Source: PALSA-612 sp963711315 (GTDB taxonomy: Bacteria > Actinomycetota > Thermoleophilia > Gaiellales > Gaiellaceae). Taken from it: DNA of 64,000 nucleotides. Numbering within the stretch: position 1 is the stretch's first letter; every line of letters starts with the position of its first letter. The stretch is from positions 62,001-126,000 of the forward strand of contig CAVQDQ010000004.1 in the NCBI GenBank assembly GCA_963711315.1, read 5' to 3'. The notes beneath the pieces were generated by a model. The model searched no databases and was not told where the DNA came from. It saw only the letters and a program-made list of their open reading frames with translations. The position numbers were made by a program, and so were the translations under genes. This document shows positions 52,092 through 60,082 of the stretch, in pieces.

Positions 52092-52942
52092 GTGACAACG
52101 AGCCTGAGGCGACTCGCATGGATCTGCGCCGTACTGGCGCTCGTTGCCGTGCCCTTGGCCGGCGCGATGTCAACCGAGCGCTTGTCGCCCGATCAGCAGT
52201 GGGTCTTCGAGCTCAGGAGCTCGCGCGCGTCGAACCAGGTCGCCTTCACCCAGCTGAAGCCGGGAAAGATCTCCGCCCGACGAGGTCAGCAAGGCGAAGC
52301 TCGAGGTCTCCGGCGCAATCGCGCACCTGAAGAAAGCCGTCCAAGTCGCCCCGAAGACGATCGGCGCGTCGGACGCCGAGATCGCGGCAAGCGTCGGCGA
52401 GGCCCAGACGCTCAGTGCCCAGGCGTCGAAGTACCTGAGCAGCCGCAATTACGTCACGGCCCGCAAGACCGTAGGTCTCGCCATGAGACGCGACGGACGG
52501 CGCGCTCGGGAAGTTCGGCGTTCCCCTCGCGAGCGATTTCCGGGTCGTCGGGACCTTCCGTGATCTCGGCAGAGTCGAGAGCTGGGAGAACTATGTCGGG
52601 ATAACGGCCAAGGCGCCCGGCGTCGCGATCTCGAAGGTCGTCATCGGCATTGCCGGCCGTGAGACGGCGAATGCTTCCGAGCCGGGTGGCCTACGCCGCG
52701 CGCCGTCGCTGCCGATAACGAACATCGCCATCTACACGCTCCAGCAACCGAGCGGCGAATACTCGTCCGGCTGGGGCAAGATCGTGAATGGGGTCGTCGT
52801 CTGCAGCCTGAACCCGGTGATGGCCAAGGACGAGACGTTTGCGATCTCCTTCCAGCCCCGCGTGCCGCCAGGGACGAAGGTCCTCGTGAAGATGTGGTCG
52901 TCCGACCGCAAGCGCTCCTACGCCGTCGTCACGACAAAGTAG
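52092..52942 (+). CDS. Secreted protein of unknown family, second of paralog pair (two frameshifts)
   Basis: About 283 residues after repair. Signal peptide LAWICAVLALVAVPLAGA, helical half (SKAKLEVSGAIAHLKKAVQV), then FGVPLASDF, ISKVVIGIAGRETANASEPG, SSGWGKIVNGVVVCSLNPVM and the closing KRSYAVVTTK, matching the preceding gene in order. Frame changes near 52275 (drop one G: KISPDEV) and 52501 (drop one G: GRALGKFGVPL) both act as +1 insertions. One of the two cysteines of the paralog is missing (SGWGKI for SGWCEL). Start is GTG 52092. Confidence 0.6.
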
Positions 52943-52952
52943 TCGCCAGCTC

Positions 52953-54797
52953 CTAGTTCCAGACCCGAACGTCGCGGTAGAGCGTGTCGCGCTGCACGGG
53001 GATCTTCCCGAGCGAGCGGATGAGGTGGACGAGCTCCTCGGTCGACGTGCGGTGAGTCGTGCCCGCGGCTGAGACGACGTTCTCCTCGATCATCACGGAG
53101 CCCATGTCGTCGGCGCCGAAGCCGAGCGCCACCTGGCCGATCTTCATCCCCTGCGTCACCCACGACGACTGGATGTGGTCGACGTTGTCGAGGTAGATGC
53201 GCGACACGGCCTGCGTGAGCAGGTAGTCGAACGAGGTCGGCATCATCTCGCGCGGCACCTTCGCGCCCAGCCGGTTGCCGTCGTCCTGGAACGTCCACGA
53301 GATGAAGGCGCGGAAGCCGTGCATCTCGTCCTGGAGCTCGCGGATGCGGCGCATGTGCTCCACCCGCTCGGCGAGCGTCTCCACGTGGCCGTACATCATC
53401 GTCGCCGTCGTCGACATGCCGAGCCGCTGTGCGTGGCGCATGACGTCGAGCCACTCCGCCGACGTCGTCTTCTTCGGCGAGATGATGTCGCGCACGCGGT
53501 CGACGAGGATCTCGGCGCCGCCGCCGGGGAGCGAGTCGAGCCCTGCGTCGCGCATGCGCGTCAGCGCCTCGGGAATCGTCACCTTGGAGCGGCGCGCGGC
53601 GTGCTGCACCTCCGAGGGCGATAGCGCGTGCAGGTGGATCGGATAGCGCGCCTTGATCGAGGAGAAGAGATCCTCGTAGTACTCGACGCCGAGGTCAGGG
53701 TGATGGCCGCCCTGCATGAGGAGGCCGGTGCCGCCGATGGCGAGCGTCTCCTCGATCTTCTTGAAGATCACGGCCTTCGGCAGGAGATAGCCCTCACGGG
53801 TGTCGCCGGGGCTCCGGTAGAAGGCGCAGAAGTCGCAGTCCGTGTAGCAGACGTTGGTGTAGTTGACGTTGCGGTCGACGATGAACGTCACGCGCGCCGG
53901 ATCGGTCCTGCGGGCGCGAAGCTCGTCGGCGGCACGGCCGACCGAGACGAGGTCGCGCGACTCGAGCAGGGCAAGCGCGTCCTCGTCGGAGATGCGCTCG
54001 CCGGCAAGTGCCTTGTCCAGGACGGCGGCGACGGTCATGCGGGGACTCCCTCCGGCGACGAATCGCAGCTCGGGCACCTCCGCCAGCTCGTCGGCGCCGT
54101 GCGCCAGCTCGAGGAACGTGTAGAGCCCGGCGCGCTCGCGCGGACCGAAGCGGTAGCGGAGCTTCTCGAAGTAGCGCGCAAGGAAGCCGGGCGGGTAGCC
54201 GTAGAGCTCGGAGGCTTCGCGCGCAAGCTGCTCCGGCTCGGCACGCGCCTGGCGCACCGACTCGACGAGCGCGTCCTCCAGCTCCTTCACGGCCGCGGCC
54301 ACAGGCTCCCTGGCCGCCCAGACCGCGAACACCATCGGCAAGCCGGTGCGCTCGAGCCAGAGACGCCCGAGGTCGTGGTGGGGCGTCGGGTCCTCGAACG
54401 CGCTGCGCAGCGCCGCGTCGCCGATGAGGAGCTTCGCGTCGGCTTCCTCCTCCAGCGGCAGGTGCTCGGCGTCCGGCAACAGCACCTTCGTCAGCACCAC
54501 GGACGTCGCGCTCTCGGGGGTCACCGCAACGGTGCGCACCTGCTCGAGTGGGAGGCGCGAGACGAGCTGGATCGAGTCCACAGCGCCCTCAGAGGAGACG
54601 CAGAGCCGAGGCAGCAGCCGCAGCTTGTCGGCATTACGGGCGTACTCGATGGACGGGATCGGCGCCACGTCGAGCTCGCCGGCGAGCAGCTTGCGGTTCA
54701 GCTCGGTCGGCACGCCGGCGACCTCTTCGACCTCTGCCTCCAGCCGGAAGAAGACCGGCGCCATGTTCACGTACGAGATCCGGCCCAGGCGCAGCAT
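52953..54797 (-). CDS. MqnA-MqnC fusion: chorismate dehydratase plus cyclic dehypoxanthinyl futalosine synthase
   Basis: A 614-residue two-domain protein. Residues 1-250 match MqnA (LRLGRISYVNMAPVFFRL, IPSIEYARNADKLRLLP, LLIGDAALRSAF), which dehydrates chorismate to 3-enolpyruvylbenzoate. Residues 255-614 are a radical SAM domain with CYTDCDFCAFYR for the [4Fe-4S] cluster and GLLMQGGHHPDLGVEYYED, LHALSPSEVQHAA, GLDSLPGGGAEIL, as in MqnC, which cyclises dehypoxanthine futalosine. The linker carries a short IAGERISDEDAL-like stretch normally at MqnC N-termini. Separate genes are the usual form. It follows mqnE with a one-base overlap. Confidence 0.85.
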   Translation of the reverse strand: MLRLGRISYVNMAPVFFRLEAEVEEVAGVPTELNRKLLAGELDVAPIPSIEYARNADKLRLLPRLCVSSEGAVDSIQLVSRLPLEQVRTVAVTPESATSVVLTKVLLPDAEHLPLEEEADAKLLIGDAALRSAFEDPTPHHDLGRLWLERTGLPMVFAVWAAREPVAAAVKELEDALVESVRQARAEPEQLAREASELYGYPPGFLARYFEKLRYRFGPRERAGLYTFLELAHGADELAEVPELRFVAGGSPRMTVAAVLDKALAGERISDEDALALLESRDLVSVGRAADELRARRTDPARVTFIVDRNVNYTNVCYTDCDFCAFYRSPGDTREGYLLPKAVIFKKIEETLAIGGTGLLMQGGHHPDLGVEYYEDLFSSIKARYPIHLHALSPSEVQHAARRSKVTIPEALTRMRDAGLDSLPGGGAEILVDRVRDIISPKKTTSAEWLDVMRHAQRLGMSTTATMMYGHVETLAERVEHMRRIRELQDEMHGFRAFISWTFQDDGNRLGAKVPREMMPTSFDYLLTQAVSRIYLDNVDHIQSSWVTQGMKIGQVALGFGADDMGSVMIEENVVSAAGTTHRTSTEELVHLIRSLGKIPVQRDTLYRDVRVWN

Positions 54798-55907
54798 CAG
54801 TCGAACCGCCGCAGCTCGTTGTAGAGCGTGTCGCGCTGGACAGGGATACGACCCGCGTCGCGGATCACCTTCGTAAGCTCCTCGATCTTCTGCTCGGTGC
54901 CGGCGGTCGCGCCCGCGGCCTGGAAGATCTCCTCACGCACGACGGTGCCCTGAACGTCGTTGGCGCCGAAGTGCAGCGCCACCTGAGCCAGCGGCAGCCC
55001 CATCATGATCCAGTAGGCCTTGATGTTCGGCACGTTGTCGAGCAGGAGACGCGAGACAGCGATCACCTTCAGGTCGTCGGCGCCTGTCGTATGCCGCCAG
55101 CCGCGGCGCTCGAAGACCGTGTTCTCGGGATGGAAGGCGAGGGGCACGAAGGCCAGAAAGCCGCCGGTCTCGTCCTGGAGCCCGCGCAGCCGCAGCAGGT
55201 GGTCGACGCGCTCCTCGTTCGTCTCCACGTGCCCGTAGAGCATCGTGCAGTGCGTCGGGATACCGAGCGCATGCGCCGTCCGGTGGACGTCGAACCACTC
55301 ATCGGGATGCTCCTTGCCCGGCGCGACGAGCCGCCGCACGCGGTCGGCGAAGACCTCAGCGCCGCCGCCGGGGAGCGAGCCCGAGCCCCGCCGCTTTCAG
55401 CTCTCGCAGAACCGCCTCGTGCGTGATGCCGGCGAGCTTCGACATGTGGTGGATCTCGCTCGCCGTGAAGAGCTTCAGGTGCACGTCCGGCATCGCGTGA
55501 TGAAGCTTGGAGACGATCTCGACGTAGTAGCCGAAGTCGACATGAGGGCTCTCGCCGCCGACCATGTGGATCTCCGTGAAGCCCGTGAGCTCGCGCTGCT
55601 GCAAGGCGTCCTCGACGAGCTCGTCGCCCGTATACGTGTAGGCGCCCTCCTCTTTCTGCGTGACGGCGAACGCGCAGAACCTGCACTTCACGCGGCAGAC
55701 GTTCGTCTGGTTGAGGTAGAGGTTCTGAACGAAGTAGACGCGGTCGTCGCCGCCACGCTGCCGGCGGGCGAGGTCGGCCAGCTCACCCAGAGCGAGCAAG
55801 TCGTCCGTCTCGAAGAGCGTCACACCGTCCTCGAGGTCGAGCCGCTCCCCGGCGGCGACCTTCCTGCGAATGGTGTCGAGGGTCGATATGCGCTCGAGCG
55901 TCGCCAC
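54797..55907 (-). CDS. mqnE: Aminodeoxyfutalosine synthase (one frameshift)
   Basis: About 369 residues. The radical SAM motif is CRVKCRFCAFAV, preceded by FVQNLYLNQTNV, and followed by IHMVGGESPHVDFGYYVE and LFTASEIHHMSKLAGI; later MLYGHVETNEERVDHLLRLR and IPVQRDTLYNEL. It joins 3-enolpyruvylbenzoate and adenosine to form aminodeoxyfutalosine. Near 55375 one G too many in a GGG run breaks the frame; repair gives GLGSLPGGGAEVF, the same motif as in MqnC. It shares an operon with the MqnA-MqnC fusion and the polyprenyl synthase. Confidence 0.88.
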
Positions 55908-56824
55908 TACGAGTCCCTATCCACGACGAGGTAGGTCAGGGCCTCGAGCTCCTCGCGGTGAGCGTTACCGTCGAGGCACGCCCGCGCACGGTCGGCGTAC
56001 TCGAGCGCAATGGTGCGGGAGCGCTCGAGCGCACCCGTGGCGGCGACACGGACGAGCGCGCCGTCCAGCGAGCCGCCTGCGAGCGCCTCGTGCACCACAC
56101 GGTCCTCCCGGGCGGCGAGCAGCAGAGGCAGCGTCGGCGTCCCCTCCCGGAGGTCGACGCCCGCGATCTTGCCCGTCTCGGTCGCCTCCCCTGTGCAGTC
56201 GAGGATGTCGTCGGTGATCTGGAACGCGATGCCGAGCGCGGTACCGAACTCGCCGAGCCAGAGGTCGCGGCCGCCAGAGCCGAGCAGGCATGCCGCCTCG
56301 AACAGCTTGCCGGTCTTCAGCGCGCACCGGTCCAGATAGCTCTCGACCGTCGTGTCCGGGTCGTGCGTCTGGCGGCGCTGCAGAGCCTCCCCACGAGCGA
56401 GGCACAGCGTCGCGTCTGCGAGTAGCTCCACGGAGGGGGCATCACCCGTCTCGGACAACTCGGCAAACGCTCGCGCGAACAGGTAGTCGCCGGCCGCGCG
56501 CGCAGCCCCTGTCCCGTACGCCGCCCACGCCGCCGCGCGTCCGCGGCGGAACCGCGCGCCGTCGATCAGGTCGTCGTGAACGAGCGTCGCCATGTGGATC
56601 AGCTCGACTGCGACTCCCGCCGCGAGCGGGGACGGACCATCCACCGGCGACGAGAGAAAGACGAGCATCGGCCGCAGCCGCTTCCCTCCCGCGGCGAGCG
56701 CATCCGCGCCGACCGCTGCGACCGTGCCGGGATGGCTGCCGACTGTCTCCTGCAGCCGTTCCTCGAGCTCGTCGAGGTAGTCCTCGAGCCCTGGCACCTC
56801 CCGGATAGCGGCGAGCGCGGTCAT
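55907..56824 (-). CDS. Polyprenyl diphosphate synthase
   Basis: A 305-residue all-helical trans-prenyltransferase. Motifs: GGKRLRPMLVFL, the first Asp-rich motif LVHDDLIDGARFRRG and the second FQITDDILDCTGE, with KTGKLFEAACLLG between. It elongates farnesyl or geranylgeranyl diphosphate to the menaquinone side chain; length cannot be read from sequence. ATG at 56824 overlaps the menG stop (ATGA). The surrounding menaquinone genes support a side-chain role over carotenoid or undecaprenol synthesis. Confidence 0.9.
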   Translation of the reverse strand: MTALAAIREVPGLEDYLDELEERLQETVGSHPGTVAAVGADALAAGGKRLRPMLVFLSSPVDGPSPLAAGVAVELIHMATLVHDDLIDGARFRRGRAAAWAAYGTGAARAAGDYLFARAFAELSETGDAPSVELLADATLCLARGEALQRRQTHDPDTTVESYLDRCALKTGKLFEAACLLGSGGRDLWLGEFGTALGIAFQITDDILDCTGEATETGKIAGVDLREGTPTLPLLLAAREDRVVHEALAGGSLDGALVRVAATGALERSRTIALEYADRARACLDGNAHREELEALTYLVVDRDS

Positions 56825-57528
56825 TCTCTGAGAGCAGTATGGAGGGCGACGATGCCTCCCGCGAACGTGCGATAGGCCACATCGTGGAACCCGGCACTTT
56901 CGATGACCTTGACAAGATCGTTCTTGCCGGGAAATCGGCGCACGCTGGCGGGGAGATACGTGTACGCGGAGCCGCCCGCCAGCGGCCTGCCCAGAACGGG
57001 AACGACGCGCTCGAACCACACTCGATAGAAGGGGGCGAGTGCTCCCGTGGGTTGCGTGATCTCGAGCAAGGCGACGCGTCCTCCGGCGACGAGCACGCGC
57101 GCCAGCTCCCGCAGCGCCCCGGCGAGATCCGCGACGTTGCGGATCCCAAAGCCGACCGTGGCAGCATCGAACGAGTCGTCTTCGAACGGCAGCGACAGCG
57201 CGTCACCCTCGACCCAGGCGACGGCATTCGACTTGCGCCGCGCCCGCTCGATCATCCGCGGCGAGAAGTCGAGCCCCACGACGCTCCCCGCACCCGCGCG
57301 CACGCTCGCGAGCGCCAGGTCGCCGGTACCGCAACAGGCGTCGAGCACCCGGTCGCCGGGCCGCACGACCGACTCCGCCGTCAAGCGCCGCCAGCGCCGG
57401 TCGAGGCCGGCCGTCATCACGTGGTTCATCACGTCGTAGACCGGCGCGATGCGATCGAACATCGTCCGGACGCCCTCGGGTGCCAGCGTCCCCGACTCGA
57501 TGCCGGCGAGCGGGTCGCCGCCAGCCAA
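56821..57528 (-). CDS. menG: Demethylmenaquinone methyltransferase
   Basis: A 235-residue UbiE/MenG-type SAM methyltransferase. Seen: VRTMFDRIAPVYDVMNHVMT, LDACCGTGDLALASVRAGA (SAM motif I), VEGDALSLPFEDDSFDAATV and FGIRNVADLAGALRELARVL. It methylates demethylmenaquinone as the last step of menaquinone synthesis. The start is a TTG at 57528, three bases after the cytochrome subunit stop; a later ATG (MFDRI) is possible but would cut the conserved leader. Operon position ties quinone completion to the bc complex. Confidence 0.92.
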   Translation of the reverse strand: MAGGDPLAGIESGTLAPEGVRTMFDRIAPVYDVMNHVMTAGLDRRWRRLTAESVVRPGDRVLDACCGTGDLALASVRAGAGSVVGLDFSPRMIERARRKSNAVAWVEGDALSLPFEDDSFDAATVGFGIRNVADLAGALRELARVLVAGGRVALLEITQPTGALAPFYRVWFERVVPVLGRPLAGGSAYTYLPASVRRFPGKNDLVKVIESAGFHDVAYRTFAGGIVALHTALRE

Positions 57529-57531
57529 CGG

Positions 57532-58338
57532 CTACTGGGAGCCTTTGGAGGCCTCGAGGAAGATGGCGAGCTGGCGGAGGTTCTCGTCCCCCATGGCCGC
57601 AAACGACGGCATTGGCGATCCCGGAGACTTGCTCCCCGGGTTCGTCAAGTGGTCGATCTGCCACTGGATGCCACGGTTCTTCAACCCCTCTTCCGTGAGG
57701 TCGGGCGCGCCGAGGTTGGAGCTGCCCTTGCCCGCGTACGTGTGGCAGCTCAGACAGCCGGAGGCTGCAAAGAGCTCGGCCCCGGGGAGGGCCGCCTGCG
57801 GCAGGTCGTTTGACTTCTGGAACTCCTTGGCGAGCGTCGGCGCCTCGCTGGCGAGGAACTCGGCGGTCGTCGCGCCCTTCCACGTCAAGACGCCCATCGC
57901 CACGGCCGTGAGGATGGCGGCGACAATCGCCACCGGCCGCCGCGCGAGGCGCCGCTCGGTGGAGCGGTCGATGAACGGCAGCGCGAAGAGGAGCATCATC
58001 AGGATCGTCGGGATGCCTACGGTGGCGAGCACGACCGTGGGCGGCCACTTGAAGATCCGCAGCAGGTAGAAGAGGAAGTAGAAGTACCAGTCCGGCCGCG
58101 GGATGAAGCTGATCGTCCCCGGGTCGGCCTTGTCCGTGTACTCCGGGCCGAGGATCCCCGCGTCCGTGCCGTCGGCCGTCTCGTGCCAGACGACGGCCAG
58201 GCCGATGATCACCGACACCACGACGAGGCTCATCACCGTGTCGTGGAACATCGCGTGCGGGAAGAAGGGCTCCCCTCGCTTCTCGACGTCGCGCTTGTAT
58301 GCCGCGAAGTGTCGCCGGTGCTCGTCCTGGGAGCTCAC
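57532..58338 (-). CDS. qcrC: Menaquinol-cytochrome c reductase cytochrome b/c subunit (C-terminal b half plus c domain)
   Basis: A 268-residue protein with three transmembrane helices in the first part and a c-type heme site, SGCLSCHTYAGKG, in the last third. The Qo-site motif is RPDWYFYF, a PDWY form often found in menaquinol-oxidising complexes instead of PEWY. A C-terminal AAMGDENLRQLAIFLE resembles the axial-Met region (PMPSFAAMG). This fused b/c subunit is like that of Firmicutes and some actinobacteria. Located 13 bases after qcrB in the same operon. Confidence 0.9.
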   Translation of the reverse strand: MSSQDEHRRHFAAYKRDVEKRGEPFFPHAMFHDTVMSLVVVSVIIGLAVVWHETADGTDAGILGPEYTDKADPGTISFIPRPDWYFYFLFYLLRIFKWPPTVVLATVGIPTILMMLLFALPFIDRSTERRLARRPVAIVAAILTAVAMGVLTWKGATTAEFLASEAPTLAKEFQKSNDLPQAALPGAELFAASGCLSCHTYAGKGSSNLGAPDLTEEGLKNRGIQWQIDHLTNPGSKSPGSPMPSFAAMGDENLRQLAIFLEASKGSQ

Positions 58339-58351
58339 GTCAAGCCCTCCA

Positions 58352-59125
58352 TCACTTGCCGTTCCCTCGAGGGCTGGGCTGCACGAGGCCCTGGCGCGCC
58401 GGTGCTTCGTCGTCGTCGTACTCCTCGGGCTGCTTCCCCCACGGCGGGTTGGATACGCCGAGCTTGATCACGAGCCACAGGTGGAGGAGGATCAGTCCTG
58501 CAATGAGCAACGGTAAGACGAGCATGTGGATCGAGTAGAAGCGGGATAACGTGTCCCCGTCGATCTCGGCGCCCGCCTTGAGGATCTGAGCCATGAACGG
58601 CCCGACGAACGGACCCGTGCCGGTGATGTTGATGCCCACTACCGACGCCCAGTAAGACGTCTGGTCCCAGGGCAAGAGATACCCGGTGAAGCCTTCGAAC
58701 ATGCCGAGGATGAGCAGGGCGGCACCGACGATCCAGTTCACCTCGCGCGGGTACTTGTAGGCACCGAACAGGAAGACGCGCGCCATATGGAAGAACATGA
58801 GGATGATGAAGACGCTCGCCCCGAAGCGGTGCATCCCGCGTACGAGCCAGCCCCACGTGAGGTCGTTCGTGATGTATTGGATCGACTCGTAGGCGTTGTC
58901 CGGATCCGGCTTGTAGTACATCGCGAGGATGATCCCGGTGATGGTCTGGACGAGGAACGCCGTGAGCGTCGCCGAGCCGAGCGTGTGGAACCAGTTCGTC
59001 CTGATCGGGACATTGCGGAAGAGGAAGTACTTGACGGCGCCGACCCAGCCCGTTCGCTCCTCGATCCAGTCGAGGGGATACGTGACGACGGCCTCGGCTC
59101 TCTTTCTTCCTTCGGACTTCGCCAT
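58352..59125 (-). CDS. qcrB: Menaquinol-cytochrome c reductase cytochrome b subunit (N-terminal half)
   Basis: A 257-residue protein with four transmembrane helices and b-heme histidines in RGMHRFGASVFIILMFFHM and YSIHMLVLPLLIAGLILLH. FTGYLLPWDQTSYWA and GPFVGPFM are the family landmarks. It holds both b hemes and part of the quinol sites; the second half of cytochrome b is encoded next. A hydrophilic tail (EEYDDDEAPARQ) extends into the cytoplasm or outside. It follows the Rieske gene by three bases. Confidence 0.93.
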   Translation of the reverse strand: MAKSEGRKRAEAVVTYPLDWIEERTGWVGAVKYFLFRNVPIRTNWFHTLGSATLTAFLVQTITGIILAMYYKPDPDNAYESIQYITNDLTWGWLVRGMHRFGASVFIILMFFHMARVFLFGAYKYPREVNWIVGAALLILGMFEGFTGYLLPWDQTSYWASVVGINITGTGPFVGPFMAQILKAGAEIDGDTLSRFYSIHMLVLPLLIAGLILLHLWLVIKLGVSNPPWGKQPEEYDDDEAPARQGLVQPSPRGNGK

Positions 59126-59128
59126 CGC

Positions 59129-60082
59129 TCAGCTGGGTGGGATGAAGGGGTAGAGGATCTGCTCGAGCCCGTCCACGTGGACCCCCGGCTGCGCGAGCCG
59201 GTACTTGCCGATGTTCGCGTCCTTGCCTGAGCCCTCCACCTCGTTGACGCTGTACGCGCCGACGAGCCTCAGCCGGCCGTCCGCGATCTTGTACGCCCAG
59301 CGGTCGAGCGCACGCACGGGAGGCCCGGCTGTCCGGTTGCCCTCGGTGTCGTACTGGCCGCCGTGGCACGGACAGCCAAAACCGCCGGCGGGGAGAACCG
59401 GGGTAAACGTGACTTTCCTGGCCCCCTGGAGGTACGTGCGCTGCTCGTCCGGTGTCGTCGGCCCGTTGGCCTGCACCGGGCAGCCGAGGTGGGCACAGCG
59501 GTTGGAGAGGATCGTAAAGCTCGGCTCTCCCTCCAACAGGCCGTTGAAGCGTATGTACGCCGTGCGCGCCGCAACGTCGCCGAGCTCGGGCCTCATGTTG
59601 AACTGCGTGATCAACCACTGGCCTTCGGGGAACGTCCCGAGCGGTCCGATATCGACGTCGACGTCGATGAAGCCCTGGCCCTTCTTGAACGGCGGCAGGC
59701 CGGCGAAGACCAGGGGCGGGATGGTCACGAGCGCACCGATGGCCGCGCCGAGGCCGAGCGTCATGGCGGAGAGGAAGGTCTTGCGACTTGTCTCCTGCTG
59801 GCCGACCGACGCACGCGCGATCTGCTCACCCGCAGCAGGTGCGGCCGCGGCAACCGGCTCCGGCCGTCGCTCGCGCAGGACGTCGTAGATCCACGCGACG
59901 CCGAAGAGCACGATGATCACGGCCCCGACGGCCACGATCCACCAGCTCACCAGCAGGCCGACGAGCGCGAACGCGACTCCGACCGCTACGCCGATCGGCC
60001 AGATGCTCGCTGCCGCCGTGTGACTCTGCTGGGACTGGTCCACCGCTCGCCTGGCCTCCGGGTCGCCTGCTGCTCGATTCAA
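59129..60082 (-). CDS. qcrA: Rieske iron-sulfur subunit of menaquinol-cytochrome c reductase
   Basis: A 317-residue protein. Two or three hydrophobic helices in the first 60-130 residues (one with ETSRKTFLSAMTLGLGAAIG) anchor it, and the [2Fe-2S] site is RCAHLGCPV plus GFGCPCHGGQYD, giving the CxH and CxxH ligands. The extra N-terminal membrane helices are unlike the single anchor of proteobacterial enzymes and fit actinobacterial QcrA. A TTG at 60082 overlaps the UbiD stop (TTGA), which is the best-supported start. Confidence 0.92.
   Translation of the reverse strand: MNRAAGDPEARRAVDQSQQSHTAAASIWPIGVAVGVAFALVGLLVSWWIVAVGAVIIVLFGVAWIYDVLRERRPEPVAAAAPAAGEQIARASVGQQETSRKTFLSAMTLGLGAAIGALVTIPPLVFAGLPPFKKGQGFIDVDVDIGPLGTFPEGQWLITQFNMRPELGDVAARTAYIRFNGLLEGEPSFTILSNRCAHLGCPVQANGPTTPDEQRTYLQGARKVTFTPVLPAGGFGCPCHGGQYDTEGNRTAGPPVRALDRWAYKIADGRLRLVGAYSVNEVEGSGKDANIGKYRLAQPGVHVDGLEQILYPFIPPS

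Noticed and set aside
54797..55907. mqnE as two separate genes or a broken gene
   Set aside because: One extra G explains the break and restores GLGSLPGGGAEVF, conserved in this family.
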